The notes under the pieces were generated by a model. That model saw nothing but the letters and a program-made list of their open reading frames with translations, did no database searches and was not told where the DNA came from. From the NCBI GenBank assembly GCA_010093705.1, contig MU006124.1, positions 24,803-88,802 on the forward strand: a stretch of DNA of 64,000 nt. Reading direction: 5' to 3'. The position numbers and the translations under genes were made by a program. This document shows positions 39,401-52,497 of this stretch, piece by piece; position 1 is the first letter of the stretch, and every line of letters starts with the position of its first letter. Source of the DNA: Patellaria atrata CBS 101060. Its lineage: Eukaryota; Ascomycota; Dothideomycetes; Patellariales; Patellariaceae.

Positions 39401-42137
39401 CGTTTAAAGAAGATATAAATTATAATATAATATTAAATTAAAATAGTAATCTTATTATTAATCTTTTATATAATATATTTATCGAATACTTATAACTAGT
39501 AAAAAACTATTTAAAGAAATATCTTTAAAAGAGATTTATCGTTTTAAGCGAGATATTATACACATTTTTAGTATTATTTATTAAGAAGTTAAAGGGAGAT
39601 TAAAGATTTTATATTAACTATAAAAAGTTAAATAATATTATTAAAAAGAATAAATATCTATTACTTTTAATTAAAGAAAGATTAACACGTTTTTAATAAA
39701 TAAAGATATTTATAAAATTTAATATAAGATAAATATTCTATTAAATTTAAATAAAGAAGTTAACTAAAAATCTTACTATCTTTTAAATAAGATATAAATT
39801 ATTTAAGTATAAAGTATTATCTTTTAAATTATATAATAATTTAACCTTATTTTAATAATTTATTAATAAGGTATTTTTCTAGTATTTAAATAACTTTTAT
39901 ATAATATATATTAATAATATATTAATTTATTTTAAATATTTATTAAAGTATTAAATCTATATCACGAAAATATTAAAAGTATTAACTAAAACTAGTCTAT
40001 AAACTAATATTAAAAAAAGTAAGTTTTATATAATAAAGATAAAGTTTCTCGACTTTATTATTAATATCGATAGAATAGCGATAAATCTAAAAAAGATTAA
40101 AATAATCTAAAATTAGAAGTTATTAATAAATATAAAAAGAATTTTATTATTTAATAAATTTTATAACTTCTATTAAAAGTTTTTAAAGAAATTTAGATAA
40201 GTTATATAACTATTAACGATATAAATATAAAAAGGGGTTTAAAAACCACTTAAATAGAAAGAAGAAAAAATATTTAAAAAAGTAAAAAAGTTAATTCTAT
40301 TAAATTAAATATTAATATATTATAATTTTCTACTTAAAATAAAAGTTAAATTCGATTATAATAATAGGATTATTATAATAGTTATATTATAGCTTTATAA
40401 ATATATTTAAAAACTAATTATCTTCTAAATTAAGATATTATTAAAGATAAAATTAAGATATAAAATCTATAATAAAGAAATACTAGTTATAATAAAAGTA
40501 TTAATTAAATAAAGAAGTATATTAATAAAACTATAATAAGTTTCTTTTACTATAATTATTAATTATAAAGAATTAAAATACTTTATTATAAAATAATTAC
40601 TTAATATTAAATAAATTTAATAAAGTAAAACTTTTTCTAATTTCTATTTTTAAATTATATATTAGTTTAAAGTCTAAAATATTATAATAAATATATTCTC
40701 TTATAAATAAGAAAATCTAAAGATAATAAAAGATAAAAATATTATAATATAAATTTAGATATTAATTAATTTAAATATAATAATAATATCTTTTTAACTT
40801 TTAATAAAATAATAATTACTATTTAAGAAAATATCTTAAAGTAGTAAAAAATATATAGTCTTTAAAAAGAAAGTAGTAAAAAAGTATATTTTAAAGTTAA
40901 AGTTTAAAACTTAGGTGATAATAATTAAGATAATAATAATTAAATCTTTATAAAGAATAGAGAAAGTTAAAACTTAGAATTAAAAGTTTATAATAATTAA
41001 AACTTTAAAAAAAAGAAATAATATATTAAAGAAATATATTAATTTTAACTTTAAATTAAGACTTATATTTATTTACTCTATAATTTCCACTATAACTAAA
41101 AAAGAAAAGGAAGTTAAATATAAAATAAAAAAAAGGAAAGATATATCTATAAATTTAAAATAATATATTTAAAATAAACTTAATTAAAAATAAAAGCTAC
41201 TAATAATATACTTATTAATAGATTAAATATTAGAAATAAACCGAAAATATAACTTTTTATTAATATATTAAAAGTAAGTTAAAGTTAAAGAAAAGTATTA
41301 AGAATTATAAAATAGCTTATTTATTAAATTTAATAAACTTATAATTTTAGACGTAAATAATCTTAAAATATATTTAATATAAGATATATATAATATATTA
41401 GTTATAGAAAATTTAGAAATTAAGAAAATAAAAAAATTAATTTAAACGTAATATTATTAACTTAAATTAGTAATTAATATAGATAAATATATCTAGAACT
41501 ATTATATCTATTATTAAATATATATATTAAGAGATAAAATCTTTAATTTATTAAAATTATTATTAATCGAAGATAAATATTAATAATATATTATCTTTAA
41601 TTTTAAATTATTTTCTAAAGATATATATAAATTTAAAATAATATTTATAATAATAAATCGACTAGAAAAAAAAATAATCTCACTTCTCTATATTAAAGAT
41701 ATTTTAGTTAAGATAGTTATAAAGCTATACTATAAATATATATAACGGATATATAATATATTAAAGATAATAATATTAGATTATAATTTATAATTTATTT
41801 CTATATTTATAGATAAGCTTTATAAATTAATAAAAATAAAATAAAAACTATTTATAATTTATTATTTATAAATAAATAAAAATATAAAGATTATTAATTA
41901 ATATATAAATTTATAGCTTTAGCTCTTTATAAACTATTATTAAAGTAATTAGTTAAAACTATTATTTATAATAGACTTTATCTAAATTATATTAGTTTAT
42001 AAATTAATAAGTATTTCTCTTTATAAACTAAAATTTAGTTATTAACTATAAATATATTTTAACTAATAAAAGCGGATAAATTTTAATATATATAAAATAG
42101 TTTAAGAAAAGATAAATAAAGAGGAAGCTTAATTATT
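36407..42137 (+). mobile_element. G: family A element, 3'-truncated, inserted in B
   Basis: The 5' LTR is 36407-36678 (272 bp), inserted after ...gattataat of the B integrase region. The internal sequence follows A1 and F through gag, RT, RNase H and most of integrase (IN core ~41400-42100). It then leaves the family sequence abruptly at ~42137, after agcttaattatt, before the chromodomain and 3' LTR. No G or B continuation is found to the right, so this is a breakpoint rather than a simple nested insertion. Confidence 0.75.
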
Positions 42138-43797
42138 ATAAATTTAAATTATATTTTTAAACTTTTATATAATTTAATAATATTAATTTAAAAAGTAATA
42201 ATATTATTATATTTTTATTAAATTTTCTTTTATTATTTAATAAATTTATTATATTTAACTTTAAAATTTTTATTAAATTTTTAATTATTTCTTAATTTTA
42301 TAATTATATTTATTAATTAATTATATATCTTAAATAATATACTTTTATTTAAAGTTTAATTTTTAATTATAATCTATATTTTAAAAAATTAAAAGTTAAA
42401 ATCTTTATTAATAATATTAAAAAATTTTTTATTATTTTTTATTTTATTTATAATCTTATTTTTATATTTAATAATAATTAAATCTTTTATAATATAATTT
42501 AAAATAAAATAATATTTATATTTTAAAAGTTTAAATAATTTAAAATATTTTATATTATTTTATTTTTAATTATTTATTAAAATATTATCTTTTTTATTTT
42601 TATTTAAATTTTTATTTAAATTTAAATTATTATCTTTATTATTAATTTTAATTAATTTAGAAGAATTTATTATTAATTTCTAATTTATAAATATTATAAA
42701 ATTATTAAATATTTATTTTTTTTATTTTATTAAAATTTATAATAAATTTATTTATTATAAATATATTAATTATTTTAATTTTACTTTTTAAAGTTTATTT
42801 TTATATATAATATTTTAAAATAAATCTATTATATATATTAATTATATTAATTATATATTTTATTTATTTTATTTTATTAATTTAATATTTACTCTTTTAA
42901 TTATAATTTTATCTTATTAATTTAATAATATATTTATAATATTAAAATTAATATTTTTTTTTAAAAAATATTAATTTTAATAAAATTATAAAGATTTTTC
43001 TTTTAATTTTTAATATTTTTTTAATAAATAATTATATTTTATAATTTTATAATATTTATTTATTATCTTTAAATTTAATTAATATTTTATTATAATTTAA
43101 TAATAAAATAATAATCTTTATTATTATTTTTAATTTTATTATTATTAACTTTAATAATTTATTATTTTTATATTAATATTTAATATAAATATTAAAATTT
43201 ATTTCGATAAAAAGTTTTAATTTTATTTTTAATAATAAATTAAATTTATATTATAATTATCTTTTATTATAACTTTTTTATATTTTATTTTTATTAAAGT
43301 AATATTAATTTTTAATTTATAATTAATATAATATTTTATTTTTAAGATAATATTAATTTTTAATTTATAGTTAATATAATATTTTATTTTTAATAAAATA
43401 ATATTAATTCTTAATTTATAATTAATATAATATTTTATTTTTAAAAAATATTAATTTTTAATTTATAATTAATATAATATTTTCTTTAAAAAAAAATTAT
43501 AGAAAAATATTAATAAATTTATTTTATTATTAAAAATTTTAATATAATTTAAAGATATATTAATATAATAAATAAATTAATAATATTAAATATTAATAAA
43601 TATATTAAAATTAATTATTTATAAATTATAAATAATTATTAATATAATTATTATATTAAAAAATTTTATTTAATAAAATAAAATTATATAATTATAAAAT
43701 ATATATATATTAATATTAAATTATAATAAAAAGATTTTTTTTATAAATATTAATTTAATAATTTATTTTAAAATTAATTATTTAAAAATATAATTTA
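42138..43797. other. X (left part): unresolved, almost pure AT sequence
   Basis: Contains hardly any G or C, more extreme than any LTR element here, so it is either older or repeatedly mutated. No frame or protein family can be read. It continues at 57833 on the far side of element E (the shared duplication attta proves this). It contains the tandem repeat at 43301-43490. Confidence 0.55.
43301..43490. repeat. ~48-bp tandem repeat, four copies
   Basis: Copies begin near 43301, 43349, 43400 and 43447. Each reads aatattaatttttaattta followed by a variant of ttaatataatattttattttt. Spacing is 48, 51 and 47 bp. Differences are single-base changes and short A/T-run length changes. It lies in sequence X. 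Confidence 0.75.
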
Positions 43798-44968
43798 TAT
43801 AATAATATAATATAATTATAATAATTATATTTTAATTATCTTTATTATTAATTATTAAGTATAAAGATTAAATTAAGAAATAATAATATTATAAATTAAA
43901 TATTTATATATAATAGTTCTATTTTATTAAATTTTAATTTAATTATTTTCTATTTAATTAATTAATACTTAAAAATCTTTTTTATATTTAATTTAATAAA
44001 GATTTTTTATAAATAAATTAAATATTTAATATAAAAAATATAGAATTAATATTATAATATATTATTATATTATTTTTCTTTAAATAGTAGAAATTAGCTC
44101 TAATTTTTATAATAATATTAATAATATTTTAGGGTTATAATTTATTAGTTATTTATAATATTTTAAAATTTATATAAATTCTTTCTTTTTAATTATATTA
44201 TTATTATTATATAGCTTTACTTTTATCTTAAATTTAAAAGTTTAAAGTTATTTTTTAAGTTAAATTAATAATTTAATATTAGTTAATCTTTAATTATAAA
44301 ATTTTTTAAGTTTATATAATATTTTAATAAAGTTATAAGCTAAATATTATATTTTATTAAAATTATATTTAATTTAATTTACTTTATATTATAATTTATT
44401 ATAAAAGATATAATTTACTAAAATTTTATCTACTTTATATTTAAACTTATTATCTATTTTAATTAACGGTAATAATTTTAATTATTATCTAAATAATAGA
44501 TTTATTAATACTTTATAAAGTTTATCTATATAAAATATATTTAATATCTTTATATTAATAGATAAATCGATTATATAAAAGTATTTCTTTATTTCTATTA
44601 TTTTATATAAACTTATATTTTAATAATTTAGTTTAATACTTAATCTATCTAATATTTAATCTTTATATAAGATAAAGATATAATCTTTTAATTTAAAATC
44701 TAATTCTCTTTAATATTTATTAATCGATTTTATTTATATTATTTATATCTTTTCTAAATTATTTCTCGTCTATTTAATAATATTATAAATATATTTCGTA
44801 AATAATTAAGTTTTCTTTCTATTTATTTTTTCTCGAATTATCTTATATATATTAAGATTTATCTACTTTTATTAATTAAAATATATTTATAGTTAATAAT
44901 TAAATTCTAATTTATAAGAGAAAATATCTATTAATTTATAAATTAATATAATTTAAATAAAGTTTATT

Positions 44969-47900
44969 TATTATAATAAAAGTTTATATTTATTAAAATA
45001 AAGTTAAATAAATTTAGAAATATATTTAATTTTTTACTTAATATAATTAACTATAAAGATAGATTTAATAAAGTGATAAAATTTATATAATAAAGATATT
45101 TTAAATTATTAATATAATTTATTAACTTTTTAACTTTAAATAATACTTATAATAAGATAAAATATATTATATAAAAATAATATAATAAATAAAGTTAAAT
45201 TTAAAACTATAATATTTAAATTTATAAATAAGATTAATAATAAAAATAACTATAAAGAATCTAAATATATAAAAGAAAGATTATTTTTAAATATTTTTAT
45301 TTTTTATAGTTAATTTAATTATCTATACTTTAATTATTTTAATCGTTTAATTATTTAATTATTTCTTTTATAATTAAAATATCTATATATCTAAATATTT
45401 AAATTATATAATATTTTTAATTATTTTAATTATTTAATTATTTAATTATTTCTTTTATAACTAAAATATCTATATATTTAAATATTTATATTATATAACT
45501 TATTATTACTTATTTTATCTATAATTCTTTTAAGTAATCTTTCTTTCTTTCTTTTACTTATTATCTATATATTTCTATAATTTATAATTATAATATTATT
45601 TTCTTTCTTCTTAACTTTTATTTTAAAAGTTTATTTCTTTTACTTAAATATATAATAGATATATTATTTATCTATTAAATTATATATATTTCTTTTTTCT
45701 TTCTTTCGAGATATTAAAAGTTAAATCCCGTCTAATTTATCGTTAATATTATATTATCTATATTATTTTATATAATTATTTTATATTAACTTTTTATTTT
45801 ATATTATATTATTTCTTTTATTTTTATATTATTAATATTCTTTCTAATTTCTATTTTAAGTGTCTTATTTATAATTTAAAATATAATCTTATAATAATAT
45901 AGAAAGATTAGAATAAACTTAATACTTTAAAAATAAAGTTTTATTTTAAATTTAATATTACTAAAAAAATTAAGAAGAAAATTATTTATCTTTATAAGAA
46001 AATAGTTTTAAAGATAATATATCTTTAATAAAAGATAATTTATATTTAATATAAAGCGATTTATATTACTTATATTTATTTTTATTAACTTTATTATAAG
46101 CTTCTTTTATTTAAATATAAGAAGATAAAGATATTTTATTATAAGTTTAATTTTATTAAAAAATTTAAGACCTTAAAATAAATAATTAAAGAATAATAAA
46201 TTTCTTTAATTACTTCTTTTTTCTTTATTATTATATCTTCTTTTAATTAGTCTAGTTTAGATTTCTCTATTTTTAAGAGTTTAAAATTCTCTAATTTTAA
46301 TAATAAAACTATTTAAGTTTTTAATTATAGTTTATTAAATATTTAAATAATTTCTATATATTATTTATATATTTATAGCCTTTCTATTTTACTAAATATT
46401 TATATTAACTATTTACTTATTATAAATCTAGAATTTATTTTATTTTATAAATATCTTCTTCTTTAAATTTTATAAATTATATTTAAAGTTTAATATTAAT
46501 ATATATTAGTTCTAAAAGTAATATATAAAAAATTAAATATATTTTCATTTCTTATAATAATTTTAATATATAATTAACTTTTCCTTTAATTTATTTAATT
46601 TTAAAAAGACTAATTTTCTTATAATTTAATTTCTTATTAAATTATTTTATTTTAAGATTTTTTTATAATAAATAAACTTTATTCTCTCTTTTAAAAATTA
46701 GTTTTAATAATTTATATTAATTATTATATTTTATAGTTCTTATTATTTAGAAAGTTATATTTTATAATAATTATATATATAATTTCTTAATTTACTTAGC
46801 TTTTAACATTATTTCTTATAAAATACTTTAAATTATTTTTAGTTTATAATATACTTTTAATTCGAAACTATAGTTTATATAAAAGGGTAAAATCTTTATA
46901 ATATCGAATTTCGTGTTATTATATATAAATTATATTATTAATAGTAATTTTATCTAATTATTTTATTAATAATTTATATAATTATATAAATATTATTTTA
47001 AAGATTAATTTATTCTCTTAATTTAACTATCTATTTATAGATAAAAGCTAATTAATAACTTATAATTTATCTTTAAACTTTATATTAAAGTTTATTAGAA
47101 TATTAATTTAAATAATTTATCTTTATTTAAGATAATTTCTCTCGATATTTAATAATTTATTAATATTATTTTTAATATTAATATTACTATTTATAATACT
47201 ATTATTATCGTTTTTATTAATATAAAATAGATAAATTTTATTAACTATTCTATAATAATTAATATTATATTATATTTTATTTTTATTATTAAATCTTTAG
47301 ATTCTAATAAATTTATAATAAAATCTATTATTATTAAATTTTATACTTATTTTAATAGTTTAATATATTATATTTATCTATAAAATATATATTTTATACT
47401 TTTATTTTATATATAATTATTATATTTTAAGATAATTTACTTTATTATACTCTTTATTTTTAGAAAATAATAATTTCTTAAAATTCTTTTTAAGATTTTA
47501 TTAATACTTTAATAATTATATATTAATACTTTATAAATTTCTTTAATAAAAATCTTTTATAATATTATTAATATATATATAAGTTTATTATATAATTATA
47601 TCTTTTAAGCTATTTTTATTATTTTAAAATTATTATTCTTTTTAAACTTATCTATTATATTATCTTTTTAATAAGTATTACGAATTTATTATTCTTTTAT
47701 AAATTCGATTATTAGTATTATAGTTAATCTTAATTAATTATAGATAATCGCGTTATTTTCTCTTTTTAATATTATATTATATATTAATTTTATTTTTTCT
47801 AAATAGTTAAATCTTTTATTTATAATATTAGTTAATTTATTTTTAACTTCTAATCTATAGAATATTTTAAAGTTAAAAGATATAAATATTTCTATTTATC

Positions 47901-50900
47901 TCACTTATCTTTAATTTAATTTCTTTATTATAAGAAAATTTATTAAATTTTAATAGTTTAACTAAACTTTTATAATATATTTAAATTCTTTAAAATATAA
48001 TCTCTACTATTTAAATATATCGATAATTACTAATAATTCTTTATTATATATATTATAATTTAATTTTATAGTTATAAACTTCTATAAATAAAAGATTATT
48101 AAATATATTCGTTATTTTTTATTTAATTAACTTATATATATATTTAATATATAATCTAATATATTAATTTTAAATATAATCTCTTTTTTTAAATTAAATA
48201 TAATTAAGATAAATATTATAATAAATTTTTTCTTAAATTTATTAAATATTTTCTATACTTTCTTTATTTAAATAAAGATATTTCTCTTTTTTATTAGTTT
48301 TAATAATAATATTATTATTTTTAAGTATTCTTAAATAAACTTTCTATAATAGTTTATAAAATTTAAAAATAATTATATATCTTTTATACTTTTTAAAGTA
48401 GGTTATTTTATTACTATTTCTATTTTTTTTAAGTTTATTTATACTTTTTCTATAATAATAATAAAGCCTAAAAATTCTATTTTCTTAATAAAAAATTTAT
48501 ATTTATTTAAATATATTAAGAGTCTCTTTTCTCGTAATTTTATTAATATTTTCTTTATATACTCTCTATATTTCTTAAATATTCTATTTATATATATTAG
48601 TATATTATCTAGATAAATAGTTATAAATATATCTAAATATTCTTATAATATATAATTAATTATTATTTAAAATATTATTAGAATATTAATTAAGTTAAAT
48701 AATATTATTATATATTTATATAATTTAAATCTTATTTTTATAATTATCTTTTATTCTTTATTTTCTTTTATTTTAATTTAATAGTAACTTTCTTAAATAT
48801 CGAATTTTATAAACTATTTTACTCCTTATAATCTATTTTAGATTTTTAAGATTAAGAATAATAGATATCTATTCTTAATTATAGTATTATTTAATTATTT
48901 ATAATTAATATATAATTTTAACTTACTATTCTTTTTTAATATAAATAGAATTAATAAAGTTATTAAACTTTTATTAAATTATATATATCTCTTTTCTAAG
49001 TTAATATAGATATATTTTTTAAATACTATATATTATTCTTATAATAATAAATAGATAAGATTAAATTATAATTTTATATTTTTCTTTAATATTATCTTAT
49101 AATCTTATATTTAATAGTTTAGAAATATAGTTATTATATTTTTCTTAAATAAATCTTTAAACTTATTATATTTTTCGGATATTTTAAATTCTTTAAAAAT
49201 CTTTTTAATATTTATTTTTCTAAATTATATTATTTTTATATTTTTAGATTTACTTCTATAAATCTTTATTATCTTATAATATAAAATATATTTTATAAAT
49301 ATATTAATATTTATCTATTTAATATATCTTATTTATTTAACTTTATTCTTTTTTAAGATATTTTAATTAATTTAAATACTTCTTATCTTCTAATTAATAT
49401 TTAAATTTATTATTTATAATTAATCTATTTTTAAAATTATATCTATATCTCTTAAATTAATTATAAAAATATATTAAATAGTTATCTTCTTTTATATATT
49501 AACTTTTATTAATATAGTTTTAAAGTTAATTAGATTTTATTTATATTCTATTTCTTTATTATTTTTCTAGTTATAACGGGACTAAATTCTTAAATTTAAT
49601 ATAAAGTATATTTCTTTTCTCTATTTATTAAAATAAAATAAATAAATTAATAATATTATTATTAACTAGTATTATCGTTCTTTTACTATATATAGTAATA
49701 TTTATTTAAAGTATTCTATTATTACTTTATAAAATTCTAAGAAATTTAGAAGTTATACTTTTTAATTATTTTTATTTTAAGTAATTTAATAGTTTTTTAT
49801 ATAGTTATATACTAGATAATCGAGTTTTATATATTTAATCTAGTATAGTCTATTATATTTATTATAATATAGATCTTTACGGTATTCTTTATATTTAAGC
49901 TCTCGATATTCTTATTTAATAATTATATTATAGCTAAAATTACTTTTAATTTCTACTTTTTATCTCTATATTATATAATAGTTATATTATATATCTTTTA
50001 TTATATATTATCTAAAGTCTTATATATTATATTTAATAATATATTTAAGTGCTTTTTTATTATTTTAAAGTATTTTTATTTTCTATAAAAATATTTTTTC
50101 TTTATAAAACTTTTTCTTTAAATCTTTATAATATTAATAATTTATACTATATTTATAGTTTTTCTATATTATTACTATATATCTCGTATAAATTAATATT
50201 TAATAATATCGCTTATATTTAAACTTATCTATATAATTAAAGCTATTATATTTTCTATAATTATTTATTAATAATTTAAGTTTTTAATTCTTTTTAAATT
50301 TTCTTATTTTATCTTTATAGATTTTATATACTTTTATCTAGTATTTATCTTTAAATAAATATATATAAGTAAAGTCTCGATTTTTAAACTTTATTATAAT
50401 CTTTTATTATTTATAATATAAATAGTTACTCTCTTTATATTATATTTATTAAAAGGCTAAATAATCTTTTACTTTTAATATAAGATTTAATTATTATTTT
50501 TCGATAATTATATTAATATTAAATTTAAATTTAATTAATTCTTAATCTTAAAATTCTTATTTAAATTATTATTATTATTTTATAATCTAGTATATAAGAT
50601 TTAATTTATTAAATATTTATATTTTAATTCTTTAATTTTAATTCTATATTAAGTATTTTAATATTATATATATATATATATATTTCTATATATCTAATAT
50701 TATTAATTATTTAAATATTATTAAAATATTCTCTTCTTTAATTAATTTTCTATTATTAAAAATAATATCGATAATCTATTTACTTTTATCTAATATAATA
50801 GTAATATTTCTTTAATCTTTTTCTCTTTTAATAATAAGACTAGTAATAATAGTATTAAATATATAACTCTAAATTATATATATTAATTATATTACGAAAG

Positions 50901-52497
50901 TAATTATATCTTCTATAAATAATCTTTTTTAAAATATTCTATTTCTCTATATTATAAATATACTTTATTTATAAAATATTCTTTTTCTTTTTAAATAAAT
51001 TATTATTATTTCTTTAACTTCTTTTATTTTATCTATTATAGTTAATTAAGATTTATTAAATCTTATTAATTTTATTTATTTATAATCTTTATTATTTTCT
51101 TTCTATATTTAATTATAATATTCTTTTATCCTCTCTTTTTCTATTTATATTTATATAATCTATTATTTATTCTAACTATTAAAATTATTATATTTTATAT
51201 AATTATTAATCTTTTATAATAAATCTATTTATTCTTCACTTCTTTCTTTAAATTTTAATAGAAGATAATTATTAATAATTTATTAGACTAATTTAATATT
51301 AATATTATCTATTAAAATATAATTATATATTTTAAAGTTAATCTTTTTTATTTAAGTTTTTAAAGCTTTCTTTTAGCTATTTATTATTTATTAATTTTCT
51401 TAAAAACGTTTTTAAATATTTCTTTAAACTTTAGAAATAATTTAAAGATCTTTATTATTTTATTTTTATAATATTTTTCATTATTTTTAAAGTAGTCTTA
51501 TATAATAGATTTAAACTATTTTAAAGCGTCTTCTTTAAAATATATTAATATATTAAATATATATTTATTATTATCTATTAATTCTATTCTTTTATAATAA
51601 ATTTTTATTTAAATTAAAAATTCTTTTAACTTATCTCGTTTTTTATTATATAGTATAGATTCTTTAACTTTCGTAGTTCACTTTTATAATAATAATAATT
51701 ATATAATAAATTATTCGAGTTAATCTTTAAGTTTTTAAATTATTCTTTTACTTTTAAATTTATTAATATATTTATATAATATTTAAATATATTCTTTATT
51801 TATCTTTATATTAATTATAATTAACGATATTATATTTAAGTCTATTATACACTTTCCTACTATATAATAATATTATAATAGAAGTTTATATTTATCGAGA
51901 TAAAGTTAAATAAATCTAGAAACACGCTTAATTTCTTATTTAATATAATTAATTATAAAGGTAAATTTAATAAAATAATAGAATTTATATAATAAAAGTA
52001 TTTTAAATTATTAATATAACTTATTAACTTCTTAACTTTAAGTAATATTTATAATAAAATAAGATATATTATATAAAAATAATATAATAAATAAAGTTAA
52101 ATTTAAAACTATAATATTTAAATTTATAAGTAAAATTAATAATAAGAATAATTATAAAGAATTTAAATATATAAAAGAAAGATTATTTTTAAATATTTTT
52201 ATTCTTTATAATTAATTTAATTATTTATACTTTAATTATTTTAATTATTTAATTATTTAATTATTTCTTTTATAATTAAAATATTTATATATTTAAATAT
52301 TTAAGTTATATAATACTTTTAATTATTTTAATTATTTAATTATTTAATCGTTTTTTTTATAACTAAAACGTCTATATATTTAAATATTTATATTACGTGA
52401 TTTATTATTACTTATTTTATTTATAATTCTTTTAAATAGTCTTTCTTTTTTCTCTTTATTTATTATCTATATATTTCTATAATTTATAACTATAATA
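44969..52497 (-). mobile_element. D: second family C chromovirus, reversed, nested in E
   Basis: Inverted LTRs at 44969-45593 and 51871-52497 (625 and 627 bp) match the C LTR but carry an extra ~86-bp internal duplication. The target duplication is ttatt (44964-44968 and 52498-52502). The internal region is the reverse complement of C gag-pol, far more AT-rich than C. The antisense frame of C is recognisable at 45711-46312. D is therefore younger than E but more mutated than C. Confidence 0.88.
45711..46312 (+). pseudogene. antisense ORF of D (counterpart of 25490-26026)
   Basis: Because D is reversed, the frame runs on the plus strand. It starts ATA (RIP-altered ATG) TTA AAA GTT AAA, matching MLKAK of copy C. 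It stays in the same register, with alignable codons to the C-terminal end (AAG ACC TTA AAA where C has AAG GCT TTA AAG), despite massive C-to-T/G-to-A change. The retained length and frame in an independent copy support a real gene in the ancestral element. Confidence 0.55.

Noticed and set aside
45300-45500. Regular attatttaattatttaattattt repeats, considered as a CRISPR-like or satellite array
   Set aside because: They are the RIP-degraded cgactaaacga words and the ~86-bp duplication inside the D LTR, seen in both D LTRs.
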